DNA from: Botrimarina hoheduenensis
GTDB lineage: Bacteria; Planctomycetota; Planctomycetia; Pirellulales; Lacipirellulaceae
NCBI RefSeq assembly: GCF_007859815.1
Contig: NZ_SJPH01000004.1
Span: 186,001-250,000, forward strand
Length of the DNA stretch: 64,000 nucleotides
Direction: 5' to 3'
Part shown: positions 44,752-53,471 of the stretch, piece by piece
Numbering within the stretch: position 1 is the stretch's first letter
Layout: each line of letters begins with the position of its first letter
Notes under the pieces: generated by a model
Seen by the model: only the letters and a program-made list of their open reading frames with translations
What the model was told of the DNA's origin: nothing
The model's database searches: none
Made by a program: the position numbers and the translations under genes

Positions 44752-46032
44752 ATGAGTCCCACGCAAGACGCCTACGACTGTGTTGTTCTTGGTGCCGGCC
44801 CGGCGGGCTGCACGGCCGCCACGCTGGTTGCCAAAGCCGGTTTTTCGACCCTGCTCGTGGAACGCGAAAGCCTGCCGCGCGAGCACGTGGGCGAATCGCT
44901 GATGCCCGAAACCTACTGGACCTTCGAGAAGCTGGGCGTGCTGGACAAGCTCCGCGCGAGCCGCTTTAGCAAGAAGGTCGGCGTGCAGTTTGTCGACGCG
45001 TCGGGCCGCGAGTCAAAGCCGTTCTTCTTCCGCAGCCACTTCGACCACGACTCGAGCGATTCCTGGCATGTCGAGCGGGCCGAGTTCGACCGCATGCTGT
45101 TTGACAACGCCGCCGAGCACGGTGCCGAGTGCCTCGACCAGACGCGCGTGCTGGAGGTGCTCTTCGACAACGAGCGCGCGGTGGGCGTGAAGCTCAAGAC
45201 CTCAGCGGGCGAGCGCCGCATCGCGAGCCGCGTGGTGATCGACGCCACGGGACAGTCGTCGCTGATCGCCAATCGGCTGGGGCTCAAGCAGATCAACCCG
45301 GACCTCAAGAAGGCGGGCATCTGGCGGCACTATCGGGGAGGGGATCGCGACGAATCGGGCGGCGGCGTCAAGACGATCATCTCCCACACGTCCGACCAGC
45401 AGGCATGGCTGTGGTACATCCCCCAATCGAACGATGTCATTAGCGTGGGCTGCGTGGGCGACGCTGACTATCTGCTGAAGGGCCGGGGCCCCGCCGCGCA
45501 GGTGTTCGACGAAGAACTCGCCAAGTGCGAAGGGGTCGCCCGCCGCCTCGTCGACGCCGAGGCGGTAGACGATCTGGCGGTCGCCAAAGAGTTCTCTTAC
45601 ACGACGACCCACGCCGCCGGTGACGGATGGACGCTGGTCGGCGACGCCTGGGGCTTTATCGATCCGGTTTATTCCTCGGGCGTGTACTTCGCGCTCAAGT
45701 CGGCCGACATGGCGAGCGCCTGTGTCGTCGATGCGCTGCGGACCGACGATTGCAGCGCTGCGCGGCTGGGCGCTTGGAACGCCGAGTTCAAGGCGGGCAC
45801 GCAGTGGGTGCGGAAGCTGGTCCACGCGTTTTACTCGGGCTCGTTCCGCGTGGGGCAGTTCGTTAAGGAGTATCCGCAACACGCCGGCCCCCTGACCGAC
45901 CTGCTGGTGGGGAAGATGTTTGCCCCCGAGATGCCGGCGCTCTTCGCGGACCTCGATCCGTGGCTAGAAAAGGCGGCCGCCGAGGGGGGCTCGGCCGGCG
46001 ATTCGGGCGAACAGCTAGCGGCAATCGCCTAA
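44752..46032 (+). CDS. FAD-dependent oxidoreductase resembling flavin-dependent halogenases
   Basis: 426 residues from ATG 44752. N-terminal FAD motif DCVVLGAGPAGCTAATLVAK. Two halogenase signatures are present: WLWYIP (W-x-W-x-I-P, about residue 220) and FIDPVYSSGVYFAL (F-x-x-P-x-x-S-x-G-V, about 305), after the FAD-binding GDAWG. Known: these separate halogenases from geranylgeranyl reductases and monooxygenases, which share the fold, but are also found in non-halogenating relatives. The usual catalytic Lys could not be located by eye. It is probably co-transcribed with the chorismate-lyase-like gene. Candidate substrate is a carrier-bound or free aromatic acid; that is inference. Confidence 0.75.
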   Translation: MSPTQDAYDCVVLGAGPAGCTAATLVAKAGFSTLLVERESLPREHVGESLMPETYWTFEKLGVLDKLRASRFSKKVGVQFVDASGRESKPFFFRSHFDHDSSDSWHVERAEFDRMLFDNAAEHGAECLDQTRVLEVLFDNERAVGVKLKTSAGERRIASRVVIDATGQSSLIANRLGLKQINPDLKKAGIWRHYRGGDRDESGGGVKTIISHTSDQQAWLWYIPQSNDVISVGCVGDADYLLKGRGPAAQVFDEELAKCEGVARRLVDAEAVDDLAVAKEFSYTTTHAAGDGWTLVGDAWGFIDPVYSSGVYFALKSADMASACVVDALRTDDCSAARLGAWNAEFKAGTQWVRKLVHAFYSGSFRVGQFVKEYPQHAGPLTDLLVGKMFAPEMPALFADLDPWLEKAAAEGGSAGDSGEQLAAIA

Positions 46033-46168
46033 CGCCCCGCGATCCGCACGCAACCGACCCGAGGTGGCTGGCAGGCAAGCAAGGACGGGGCGCTCTGGGG
46101 CGCTCTCTGGGCGGGGGCCGTGGAGCCCTCTAGACTCGTGGGGTCTCTCTGGCTCGCGAGGATTAACG

Positions 46169-46387
46169 ATGGTGAAAGTTGTTTGGGCCCTCGTGCTCCT
46201 CCTGATCGTGCTCCACCAGGACCTTTGGTTCTGGGAGGATCAGCGTCTGGTGTTCGGATTCTTGCCGATCGGGTTGGCGTGGCACATGGGGATCAGTATG
46301 GGTGCCAGCCTCACCTGGCTGCTCGCCACGTGGTTCTGCTGGCCTAAGGGTGACGCCCACTCAACCGCCCCTGGAGACGCAGCATGA
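46169..46387 (+). CDS. DUF3311 small membrane protein
   Basis: 72 residues with two membrane segments (KVVWALVLLLIVLHQDLWFW and FLPIGLAWHMGISMGASLTW). The short stretch LHQDLW, the middle F-x-P-x-G-L-x-W-H and the final LLATWFCWP are DUF3311 characteristics. Such proteins are regularly paired with a sodium:solute symporter, and here its stop overlaps the symporter's ATG (ATGA at 46384-46387), so synthesis is coupled. It probably acts as an accessory subunit of the transporter. ATG 46169 has a weak ribosome binding site (GAGGAT). Confidence 0.88.
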   Translation: MVKVVWALVLLLIVLHQDLWFWEDQRLVFGFLPIGLAWHMGISMGASLTWLLATWFCWPKGDAHSTAPGDAA

Positions 46388-48006
46388 TCCAGCTAACCAT
46401 CATCATTGGTTACCTTGCGCTGCTGTTGCTGCTGGGCTTCGGTGCCAGCCGGTTCGGACGCGGCACGTCGAAAGACTACCTGCTCGCCAGCCACTCGATC
46501 GGGCCGGTGCTGCTGCTGCTGTCGCTGTTCGGCACGACGATGACCGCCTTTGCGCTGGTCGGTTCGACCGGCGAGGCGTTCCGCCGCGGTGTTGGCGTGT
46601 ACGGCATGCTGGCCTCGTCGAGCGGCATCATCCATTCGCTCTGCTTCTTCGTGCTGGGCGTGCCGCTCTGGCGGCTTGGCCAGAAGTATGGCTACCGCAC
46701 GCAGGTGCAGTTCTTCCGCGATCGGCTCGACAGCGATCGCATCGGGCTCGTGCTGTTCCCGGTGCTTGTGGCGCTGGTGATTCCGTATCTGCTGATCGGC
46801 GTGATGTCGGCGGGACTGTTTATCAATGTCGTTACGCAGGGTCGTGTCGTCCCCGGAGCCGAAGGCTCCATGACGATCCAGAATCCGACCTTCAGCGAAG
46901 GCACTTTCCCCAGCTTTCTCGAAGCAGGCTACGCCACCCCCGCAGGCAGCAAGGGGGGTGTGCCGCGTCACTTGGCGTCGCTGGTGATCTGCGGCGTGGT
47001 GCTGAGCTACGTGTTCTTTGGCGGCATGCGCGGCACGGCATGGGCCAACGGCTTTCAGACGCTGCTCTTTATGGTGCTGGGGGTCGTGATGTTCTATCTG
47101 CTGGCGCAACAACTCGGTGGCGAGACCTCGTTCTTCGCGAACCTCAAAAAGCTTGGCGCAAGCATCCCGCCCGAGAAGCTCACGCGGAGCGACATCTCGC
47201 CCTGGAAGTTTCTCACTTACATGTTCGTGCCATTGTCGGTGGGGATGTTCCCCCACTTGTTCCAGCACTGGCTCACGGCCCGCAGCGCGGAGAGCTTCAA
47301 ACTGGCGGTCGTGCTCCACCCGGTTTTTATCATGATCGTGTGGGTGCCCTGCATCCTGCTGGGTGTGTGGGCCGCGGGAGAGCTGGTGAACGTCCCTCCG
47401 CCCGTCGCCGCCGAACCCAACAAGGTGCTGGCCTTTATGGTCAAATCGACGGGCTGGCCCGTTCTGGCGGGGTTGCTGACCGCCGGTGTGCTGGCGGCCA
47501 TCATGTCGAGCCTCGACAGCCAGTTCCTCTGCCTGGGAACCATGTTCTCAGAAGACGTGATGCTGCACTACGGCGGCCGCGATCGGTTCACCGACCAGCA
47601 GCACATTTGGACCGCGCGAATGTTCATCATCGCGATTGTCGGCTTGACCTACTTCTTCAGTCTGTTCGAGCCACGCCAGGTGTTTACGCTGGGCGTCTGG
47701 TGCTTCAGCGGTTTTGCCAGCCTCTTCCCGCTGGCGGTGGCAGCGCTCTACTGGCGCGGGCTGACCAAAGCGGGAGCCTACGCCGCTCTACTCACCGCGA
47801 TCGGCATGTGGTTCTGGCTGTTCCGCGCCTCGGGCTACGCCGACGACGAGGCTTACGCGATCGCGTTCAACGTGGGCGGCACGCTGATCGAAGTCATGCC
47901 CGTCGCGCCGATGGTGCTCGCCTCGACCCTGGGGATGATCGTCGTTTCACTCGTAACGCCCAAGCCCAACGCCGCGACCCTGGCCAAGTTTTTCCCGGCC
48001 AGCTAG
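46384..48006 (+). CDS. Sodium:solute symporter family transporter
   Basis: 540 residues, about 13 membrane segments, of the SSS family. Family segments: LLLSLFGTTMTAFALVGSTG (TM1 region with the Na2-site pattern), RLGQKYGYRTQVQFFRDRLD, GGMRGTAWANGFQTLLFMVL, HLFQHWLTARSAESFKLAVV, ILAAIMSSLDSQFLCLGTMF-like sequence (VLAAIMSSLDSQFLCLG), and the C-terminal WCFSGFASLFPLAVAALYWR. DUF3311-coupled symporters belong to the pantothenate/monocarboxylate-like branch. The actual solute is not known. Second gene of the two-gene unit; its ATG lies inside the stop of the DUF3311 gene. Confidence 0.92.
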   Translation: MIQLTIIIGYLALLLLLGFGASRFGRGTSKDYLLASHSIGPVLLLLSLFGTTMTAFALVGSTGEAFRRGVGVYGMLASSSGIIHSLCFFVLGVPLWRLGQKYGYRTQVQFFRDRLDSDRIGLVLFPVLVALVIPYLLIGVMSAGLFINVVTQGRVVPGAEGSMTIQNPTFSEGTFPSFLEAGYATPAGSKGGVPRHLASLVICGVVLSYVFFGGMRGTAWANGFQTLLFMVLGVVMFYLLAQQLGGETSFFANLKKLGASIPPEKLTRSDISPWKFLTYMFVPLSVGMFPHLFQHWLTARSAESFKLAVVLHPVFIMIVWVPCILLGVWAAGELVNVPPPVAAEPNKVLAFMVKSTGWPVLAGLLTAGVLAAIMSSLDSQFLCLGTMFSEDVMLHYGGRDRFTDQQHIWTARMFIIAIVGLTYFFSLFEPRQVFTLGVWCFSGFASLFPLAVAALYWRGLTKAGAYAALLTAIGMWFWLFRASGYADDEAYAIAFNVGGTLIEVMPVAPMVLASTLGMIVVSLVTPKPNAATLAKFFPAS

Positions 48007-48054
48007 TTCACCGGGATATCGAATAACTGTCGGGTCGTTTGTGGTTGCCCCTAT

Positions 48055-49350
48055 ATGCGGATCGCTTATCTAGCCGCCGGCGCAGGGGGCATGTATTGCG
48101 GCAGTTGTCTGCACGACAACACGCTGGCGGCTGCGCTGCTGGAGCGCGGCGAAGACGTTACGCTCATCCCCACCTACACGCCGCTGCGGACCGATGAACG
48201 CAGCGTCGCTAGACGGCGGGTGTTCTTCGGGGGCGTTAACGCCTACTTGCTGCAAGAGTCGGCTTGGTACCGCCGCGTGCCGCGCTGGCTGCGGCACCTG
48301 CTCGACACACCTTCGCTGCTCCGACTCGCCACCCGCGGAGCGGGGAGTGTCGATCCCGCGCAGCTGGGCCCGCTCACCGTTTCCACGCTGGAAGGTCTTG
48401 CCGGCAACCAGCGTGATCAACTCGCCGAGCTCGCCGATTGGCTCGCCACGGAGATCCGCCCCGAGATCGTCCACCTTAGCAACTCCATGCTGCTGGGCAT
48501 GGCCCAACCGATTGCCGCCGCCTGCAACTGCCCAGTGGTTTGCAACCTGTCGGGCGAAGACCTGTTTCTCGAAGGCCTCGCGCCCCCCTACCACGATCAA
48601 GCACTCACTCTGCTAAGAGCTAACGCCCAGCATGTCACGGCGTTCACAGCGCTCAACACCTACTACGCCGACTTCATGGCCGATTACCTAAGGGTCGAAC
48701 GTGATCGCGTTCATGTTGTGCCGCACGGCTTGCGGCTCGACGAAGCGGTTGCGGTCCGCGACGCCGAGCCCGCTTCGCCCACGCCGATCATTGGCTATCT
48801 GGCCCGGATCTGTGAAGACAAGGGATTACACCTGCTGGTCGAGGCCGGCATGCTGCTCGCTGAACGCCTCCCCGATCTGCCGTTCGAGATTCAGGCCGCC
48901 GGGTATCTGGGAGCTGCCGACTGTGGCTACCTGATCGATCTGCATCGCCGCGTGGACCGAAGTCCCCTGGCCGGCCGGTTTCGGTACCGGGGAGAGCTCA
49001 CGCGGGACAAGAAGTTTGCGTTCTTGCGTTCGCTGGCGGTGTTCTCCACGCCAACCGTCTACGCCGAAGCCAAGGGCCTGCCGGCGCTCGAGGCGTTAGC
49101 GGTCGGCGTGCCGGTGGTGCTGCCCGACCACGGGGCGTTCCCCGAGCTGATCCGAGCCACCGGCGGCGGATTGCTGCACCCGCCACGAGACGCCACCGCC
49201 CTGTCCGCAACGCTCGAAGCACTGCTCGAGGATGCGGATAACCGTCAATCGTTGGGGCAAGCCGGGGCCGCGGCGACCCGCGAGCGGTACTATGCCGACC
49301 GCATGGCGCAAGAGACGCTGGCGGTCTACCAGCACATTTTGGGGGACTAG
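48055..49350 (+). CDS. Glycosyltransferase, GT4 family
   Basis: 431 residues with the GT-B fold. The N-terminal domain begins with MRIAYLAAGAGGMYCGSCLH (glycine-rich acceptor loop) and contains PEIVHLSNSMLLGMA. The C-terminal nucleotide-sugar domain (about 215-410) has VHVVPHGLRLDE, IIGYLARICEDKGLHLLVEA, and the E-x7-E motif in VYAEAKGLPALEALAVGVPV. Retaining GT4 enzymes transfer sugars to lipids, proteins or polysaccharides. No signal peptide; cytosolic. It stands 48 bp after the symporter on the same strand. The Cys-Gly-Ser-Cys loop at the acceptor site is somewhat unusual. Confidence 0.9.
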   Translation: MRIAYLAAGAGGMYCGSCLHDNTLAAALLERGEDVTLIPTYTPLRTDERSVARRRVFFGGVNAYLLQESAWYRRVPRWLRHLLDTPSLLRLATRGAGSVDPAQLGPLTVSTLEGLAGNQRDQLAELADWLATEIRPEIVHLSNSMLLGMAQPIAAACNCPVVCNLSGEDLFLEGLAPPYHDQALTLLRANAQHVTAFTALNTYYADFMADYLRVERDRVHVVPHGLRLDEAVAVRDAEPASPTPIIGYLARICEDKGLHLLVEAGMLLAERLPDLPFEIQAAGYLGAADCGYLIDLHRRVDRSPLAGRFRYRGELTRDKKFAFLRSLAVFSTPTVYAEAKGLPALEALAVGVPVVLPDHGAFPELIRATGGGLLHPPRDATALSATLEALLEDADNRQSLGQAGAAATRERYYADRMAQETLAVYQHILGD

Positions 49351-49365
49351 CCGGGGTGGCACCGC

Positions 49366-49393
49366 TTGCGTCGGGCCGAGAAATCCGTATCCT
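49366..49393 (+). promoter_or_regulatory. Candidate sigma70-type promoter of rpsR
   Basis: TTGCGT (49366-49371) and TATCCT (49388-49393), 16 bp apart, 45 bp before the rpsR start codon. The boxes agree with four or five of six consensus positions. Unproven; it was the best pair in this short intergenic region. Confidence 0.4.
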
Positions 49394-49437
49394 ACGGAGC
49401 TCGGAACGAGTCTTTCACCATCTTTCAGCAGTTCGTT

Positions 49438-49710
49438 ATGCCCGGTCCCCGTCGCCCCCGTCGCGCCCCCTCCAAGCGTCGCCCAAAGCTCAAGACGCCG
49501 AAGAAGGATCCGCTGTACATCGATGGCGTTAAGCCGACCCCGATGTACGTCGATTACAAAGACATCGATCTGCTGAGCAAGCTGACCAATCGGCACGGCC
49601 GGATTGTCAGCCGCCGCAAGAGCGGTTGCCACGCAGCCAGCCAACACGCGGTCGCCCGCGGGATCAAGCGCGCGCGGTTCATGGCTTTGATGCCCTACAT
49701 CGCGGACTGA
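49438..49710 (+). CDS. rpsR: 30S ribosomal protein bS18
   Basis: 90 residues from ATG 49438 (MPGPRRPRRAPSKRRPKLKT). Core bS18 features: VDYKDIDLLSKLTNRHGRIV and the RKSGCHAASQHAVARGIKRA segment with the conserved K-R-A-R-x-M-A-L-x-P-Y end (ARFMALMPY). The N-terminal extension is rich in Arg/Pro and longer than in E. coli. Small-subunit protein near bS6 and bS11 on the platform. It is a monocistronic gene here (in many bacteria it lies between rpsF and rplI) with its own terminator. Confidence 0.94.
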   Translation: MPGPRRPRRAPSKRRPKLKTPKKDPLYIDGVKPTPMYVDYKDIDLLSKLTNRHGRIVSRRKSGCHAASQHAVARGIKRARFMALMPYIAD

Positions 49711-49736
49711 TGCCGATCGGCACACAAACAACTAGC

Positions 49737-49775
49737 AGCCGCCCCCATGGTTAGAAGGGGGGCGGCTCTTTTTGT
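49737..49775 (+). terminator. Rho-independent terminator of rpsR
   Basis: Stem AGCCGCCCCC (49737-49746) with GGGGGCGGCT (49758-49767), ten-base loop, followed by CTTTTTGTTT. It lies 27 bp after the rpsR stop. Confidence 0.9.
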
Positions 49776-49891
49776 TTGCGGCTCGGTTTTTTGTTTGCTG
49801 CGAGGTTCATTTTTTCCGGTTTGGTACATCGCCCCAGAGGGTTCGCCCAACGCCCTCCCCCGCTGCCTCTCTCTTTTCCCCCGCTCAGCCG

Positions 49892-50320
49892 ATGCCCGCC
49901 ACGTTTCGCTTCCGCCGGATGGTCGATTTTTCCGACACCGACATGGCCGGCATCATGCACTTCGCGGCCTTCTTCCGCTTTATGGAGTCGGCCGAGCACG
50001 CGCTGCTCCGCAGCTTGGGGCTGAGCATCTACCAGCAACACGAGGAGGGCGTGGCGCTGAGCTTCCCCCGCGTCAGCGCGCGGTGCGACTACCACAGCCC
50101 CGCTCGCTGTGAAAACGAACTCGACATTGAGGTCGTCGTGCACCGCTTGGGCACGTCGAGCATCACTTACGGTTTCCGCTTCAGCCACGCCGATCACGAA
50201 TTGGCTGTCGGAGAAATGACGAGCGTCTGCTGTCTGATCCAAGAAGGCGTCCGCCCTAAGCCCACGCCGCTGCCACAAGATATTGTCGCGCTGCTCAAGC
50301 CGTACCTCTCAGCGAGCTGA
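49892..50320 (+). CDS. Acyl-CoA thioesterase, 4HBT family
   Basis: 142 residues from ATG 49892. Hot-dog thioesterase of the 4-hydroxybenzoyl-CoA type: FRRMVDFSDTDMAGIMHFAA holds the signature with the catalytic Asp (D-T-D-x-x-G-x-x-H), RFMESAEHALLRSLGLS is the central helix, and PRVSARCDYHSPARCENELD the following strands. Substrate could be any short or aromatic acyl-CoA. Whether it acts with the chorismate-lyase/halogenase pair 4-5 kb upstream is not shown. It is followed by the ABC ATPase gene at 105 bp on the same strand. Confidence 0.87.
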   Translation: MPATFRFRRMVDFSDTDMAGIMHFAAFFRFMESAEHALLRSLGLSIYQQHEEGVALSFPRVSARCDYHSPARCENELDIEVVVHRLGTSSITYGFRFSHADHELAVGEMTSVCCLIQEGVRPKPTPLPQDIVALLKPYLSAS

Positions 50321-50425
50321 TCGCCGGCCCAAAACGGACCGCATGCAGGTGGGGGCCGGTATTCTGCAGGCAGGCTGCCGGTGCTGCGGTTGCGAAGCGG
50401 GCAAGGGCCGCGGAGAATCGAACTT

Positions 50426-51106
50426 ATGTCCCTTCTCGAAGTAGACCAACTCGGCAAACAGTACCCCACGCCGGCCGAGCCGCTCGTGGTGCTTAAAGAC
50501 GTGAACCTCCGGGCCGACCGCGGCCAGAGCGTTGCGGTGCTCGGCCCCAGCGGGTCGGGCAAGAGCACACTGCTAGCGATCCTCGGCACGCTCGATGAAC
50601 CAAGCTCGGGAGTTGTGCGGGTCGAGGGGCAAGATCCGTTTCAGCTTTCCGAGACCGCGCTGGCCGCTTTCCGCGCGGATCGCATCGGGTTTGTCTTTCA
50701 AGAACACTATCTGCTGCCGCAGCTTTCGGCCTTTGAGAACGTGCTGCTTCCGCTGTTGGCAACCGGACCAGCAACCGCCGCAGGAATCGCTCGGGGCGAA
50801 TCGTTGCTAGAACGGGTGGGCCTCACCGATCGACGCACGCATCGTCCGGCAGAACTCTCGGGGGGCGAGCGCCAACGGGTTGCGATTGCACGGGCTTTGG
50901 TGCGCGATCCGCTGCTGCTGTTGGCCGATGAGCCGACCGGCAATCTCGACGCGGCTACCGCCGAAACGGTGACCGAGCTGCTCGTCGGACTGCAAGCGGA
51001 ACGCGACGGTGTGCTGGTCGTCGTTACCCATAGCGAAGCCCTTGCCAACCGGCTTGACCGCCGTGTGCGGTTGATCAACCACGCTCTGGAAGAGGCGTCT
51101 GTCTGA
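50426..51106 (+). CDS. ABC transporter ATP-binding protein, LolD/MacB-like
   Basis: 226 residues from ATG 50426. Walker A GPSGSGKSTLLAILG, Q-loop FVFQEHYLLPQLSAFENVLL, signature LSGGERQRVAIARAL, Walker B LLLADEPTGNLDAAT, H-loop VVVTHSEAL. The EHYLLPQL Q-loop and the small size place it with LolD/FtsE/MacB-type ATPases of lipoprotein or efflux systems. No permease is encoded next to it; the following genes are a HEAT-repeat protein and a UbiB kinase, so the membrane partner must be elsewhere. Likely in a transcript with both. Confidence 0.92.
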   Translation: MSLLEVDQLGKQYPTPAEPLVVLKDVNLRADRGQSVAVLGPSGSGKSTLLAILGTLDEPSSGVVRVEGQDPFQLSETALAAFRADRIGFVFQEHYLLPQLSAFENVLLPLLATGPATAAGIARGESLLERVGLTDRRTHRPAELSGGERQRVAIARALVRDPLLLLADEPTGNLDAATAETVTELLVGLQAERDGVLVVVTHSEALANRLDRRVRLINHALEEASV

Positions 51107-51152
51107 CGCGTAATCCCCTTCTTCGCCCCGCTGCAACCAGGAACCTCACGGC

Positions 51153-51542
51153 ATGGACGACCCCTACGAGCTCGCGGCCCGACTGCAAAGCGGCACACCC
51201 GCTGAGCGTCTCGACGCCGCCGACCGCCTGTCGCGAACGGGCGATCAAGCCGCAACGGTCGCGGCAGCACTGGTAGAGGCGTGCGCTGATCCGACGCTTC
51301 AGCCGGTCTGTGTGGGCACGCTCGAAGAGCTGGGTTCCCCGGCTGATCATCAGCTGGGGCTGCTCGGTCCGCTGGTCGCGAGCGAGCACGACGTGGTGGC
51401 CTACTGGGCCGCCACGCTGCTCGGCCGCGCCGGTTCCGCAGCGGCCGAACATCGCCCAGCGCTGGAAGCGGGCGTTCGTACTGGCGTGACCGAGGCGGTC
51501 CGCAAACGGGCAGCCTGGGCGTTGGAACGTCTGCCCGCCTGA
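51153..51542 (+). CDS. Small HEAT-repeat protein
   Basis: 129 residues, wholly alpha-helical, with three or four HEAT-like helix pairs: YELAARLQSGTPAERLDAAD, QAATVAAALVEACADPTLQP, DVVAYWAATLLGRAGSAAAE, and RTGVTEAVRKRAAWALERLP. The repeats are of the PBS-lyase/HEAT type. Such proteins act as binding scaffolds. It sits 46 bp behind the ABC ATPase and 35 bp before the UbiB-type gene. No function can be inferred beyond protein interaction. Confidence 0.8.
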   Translation: MDDPYELAARLQSGTPAERLDAADRLSRTGDQAATVAAALVEACADPTLQPVCVGTLEELGSPADHQLGLLGPLVASEHDVVAYWAATLLGRAGSAAAEHRPALEAGVRTGVTEAVRKRAAWALERLPA

Positions 51543-51577
51543 GCACGCTGCCCGCCGGGACGGGTTATGCTAGAGCG

Positions 51578-53233
51578 ATGAAATTGACCTCGATCCCCCA
51601 GCTGTATCGCAACGCCAAGCGTTGGCGCGAAGTCCTTGGCGTGCTGAGCAAGCACGGCTTGGCGGACTGGCTGAGCCGGATCGACGCCCCGCTCGCTAGC
51701 CGGCTGCTCCGTCGGCAAAACGCCAAAGGCTCGTCACGCACTCGCCGCGAAGAGCGGTTGCGGCGTGCTTTGGAAGAGCTGGGGCCCACCTTCATTAAGC
51801 TGGGCCAGGTGCTCGCCACGCGGCCCGACCTGGTCGGCAACGAAGTGGCGGATGAGCTCGTGAAGCTTCAGACCGCGGCACCCGCGACCCCCGCCGATGT
51901 GATCCGGGCCACGATTGCCGCCGAGCTGGGGCAAACGGTCGAAGACTGCTTTGCTACGTTCGAAGATGTGCCGGTGGCGTCCGCCTCGATCGGACAGGTA
52001 CACCGCGCCACGCTGCACGACGGCACCGCGGTCGCGGTCAAGGTCCGTCATCCGGGGGTTAAGAAACTGCTGCGCGCCGATCTCGAAATTCTGCTGGGAC
52101 TGGCTGAACTCGCCGAGAAACTCCCCGATCTACAACCGTACCGCCCGGTCGCTACCGCCCGCGAGTTCGAGCGACAGTTGCAGCATGAGGTCAATCTGTC
52201 CGACGAGGCGATGCGTCTGCAACAGTTTGGAGAGATGTTTCGCGGCGACAAGCGTCTGCATGTTCCTCGCCCCTATGAATCACTCTCCAGCGAAGCCGTG
52301 CTGACCCAAGAGTGGATCGAAGGGATCAAACTGAGCGAACCGCGGCTGGCTGAGATGGTTGACGCGGACCTCGCCGCGGTGGCTCGCCACGGAGCCGAAG
52401 TCTATCTGGAGATGATCTTCGAGCACGGGCTGTACCACGCTGACCCCCACCCTGGCAACCTGATGGTCATGCCGGGCGGTGTGATCGGCATGGTCGATTT
52501 TGGCATGGTCGGTCGGTTGTCGGATCCGCTCCGTGAGAACCTTGAAGACGTGCTGATCGCGGTCGCGGCAGACGACGCTCAGCAGCTGAGCGCCGCTTTG
52601 CTACGCGTTGGCAAGGCACCGGCGGAGCTAGACGAGGCGCGTTTCGGAGCCGAGATCGTTGACTTTGTCGATCGTTATGGCAACCAAGAAGTAGGCAGCT
52701 TTGATCTGCGCGGCGCGCTGACCGACCTGGTGCGCCTAATCCGCGAGCACCGCATCGCTCTGCCCGCCCCGATCGGCATGCTGCTGAAGCTGTTGATCAT
52801 GCTCGAGGGAACCGCGCAGCGCCTGTCTCCGCAGTTTTCGCTGCTAGAGGTGCTCGCGCCCCTGCAGCGGCGGATGGTGCTCCGGCGGCTCTCACCCCTT
52901 CGGCAAGCCAAACGCGTGCGGCGCCTCTACGGCGAGGTGGAGCAGCTTGCCGAGGAAATGCCCCGGCGCATTCGCGACCTGCTTAATCAGTTCCAGTCGG
53001 GTCGATTCGAGGTCCACCTGGAACACGGCGGGCTGGAGCCCTCGGTGAACCGGCTGGTGCTCGGCCTGCTTGCCAGCGCGCTGATTGTCGGCGGCTCGCT
53101 GATGGTCAGCCGTAACGTCTGGCCGGTTGCGGGCGTATCGGCACCCGGCGTGATCGCGTTCGTGCTCAGCGGCCTGCTAGGAGTGCGACTGTGGTGGGCG
53201 ATCGCGAAGTCGGGGTGGCTCGACAGCCACTAA
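51578..53233 (+). CDS. UbiB/ABC1-family atypical kinase
   Basis: 551 residues. Marks of the UbiB/ADCK family: K-x-G-Q motif FIKLGQVLATRPDLVGNEVA, the A-rich nucleotide loop VASASIGQVHRATL (A-S-x-G-Q-V), the ATP-binding Lys in AVAVKVRHPGV, the metal/catalytic region YHADPHPGNLMV and VDFGMVGRL. Two membrane segments lie at the C-terminus (LLASALIVGGSLMV and GVIAFVLSGLLGVRLWW). Known: the family supports ubiquinone or other isoprenoid-lipid metabolism by ATPase activity at the membrane. In planctomycetes, which often use menaquinone, the exact role is open. Confidence 0.92.
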   Translation: MKLTSIPQLYRNAKRWREVLGVLSKHGLADWLSRIDAPLASRLLRRQNAKGSSRTRREERLRRALEELGPTFIKLGQVLATRPDLVGNEVADELVKLQTAAPATPADVIRATIAAELGQTVEDCFATFEDVPVASASIGQVHRATLHDGTAVAVKVRHPGVKKLLRADLEILLGLAELAEKLPDLQPYRPVATAREFERQLQHEVNLSDEAMRLQQFGEMFRGDKRLHVPRPYESLSSEAVLTQEWIEGIKLSEPRLAEMVDADLAAVARHGAEVYLEMIFEHGLYHADPHPGNLMVMPGGVIGMVDFGMVGRLSDPLRENLEDVLIAVAADDAQQLSAALLRVGKAPAELDEARFGAEIVDFVDRYGNQEVGSFDLRGALTDLVRLIREHRIALPAPIGMLLKLLIMLEGTAQRLSPQFSLLEVLAPLQRRMVLRRLSPLRQAKRVRRLYGEVEQLAEEMPRRIRDLLNQFQSGRFEVHLEHGGLEPSVNRLVLGLLASALIVGGSLMVSRNVWPVAGVSAPGVIAFVLSGLLGVRLWWAIAKSGWLDSH

Positions 53234-53333
53234 CGGCGAGCCAGCGGGGCGGCCGGTTCCTAGCGAGCCGGCAACCTGCATCAGCAGGCGAGCCGCCTGG
53301 CACGCCGCAGGTAAGTGCCCCTTCGGTGCGGTG

Positions 53334-53471
53334 CTAACCCTGGGCGAGGTCCGTCAGGGCGGCCTCGATGCGGTCGTTCAGACTGTCCAGCTCCGCTAGC
53401 ACATGATCGTGACGACGCTCAATTTCCACCATCTGCTGATCAGCGCTGGGCAGCTTTGTGGGGTCGGGCAT
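53334..53471 (-). CDS. Small helical protein, 45 aa
   Basis: 45 residues from ATG 53471, preceded by AGGAAG at a good distance. The sequence is helical and acidic (LPSADQQMVEIERRHDHVLA followed by ELDSLNDRIEAALTDLAQ), a short coiled coil typical of small unknown planctomycete proteins. A longer frame begins at 53576 but lacks the ribosome binding site. It is antisense to the spacer between the UbiB gene and rpsU and could have regulatory or structural roles; nothing further can be said. Confidence 0.5.
   Translation of the reverse strand: MPDPTKLPSADQQMVEIERRHDHVLAELDSLNDRIEAALTDLAQG

Noticed and set aside
44752..46032. Geranylgeranyl reductase
   Set aside because: The W-x-W-x-I-P and F-x-x-P-x-x-S-x-G motifs fit halogenase-type enzymes better, though halogenation itself is unproven.
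46302..48026. 574-codon plus-strand frame overlapping the symporter gene
   Set aside because: Frame-shifted shadow of the symporter; translation is Arg/Ala-rich with no membrane pattern.
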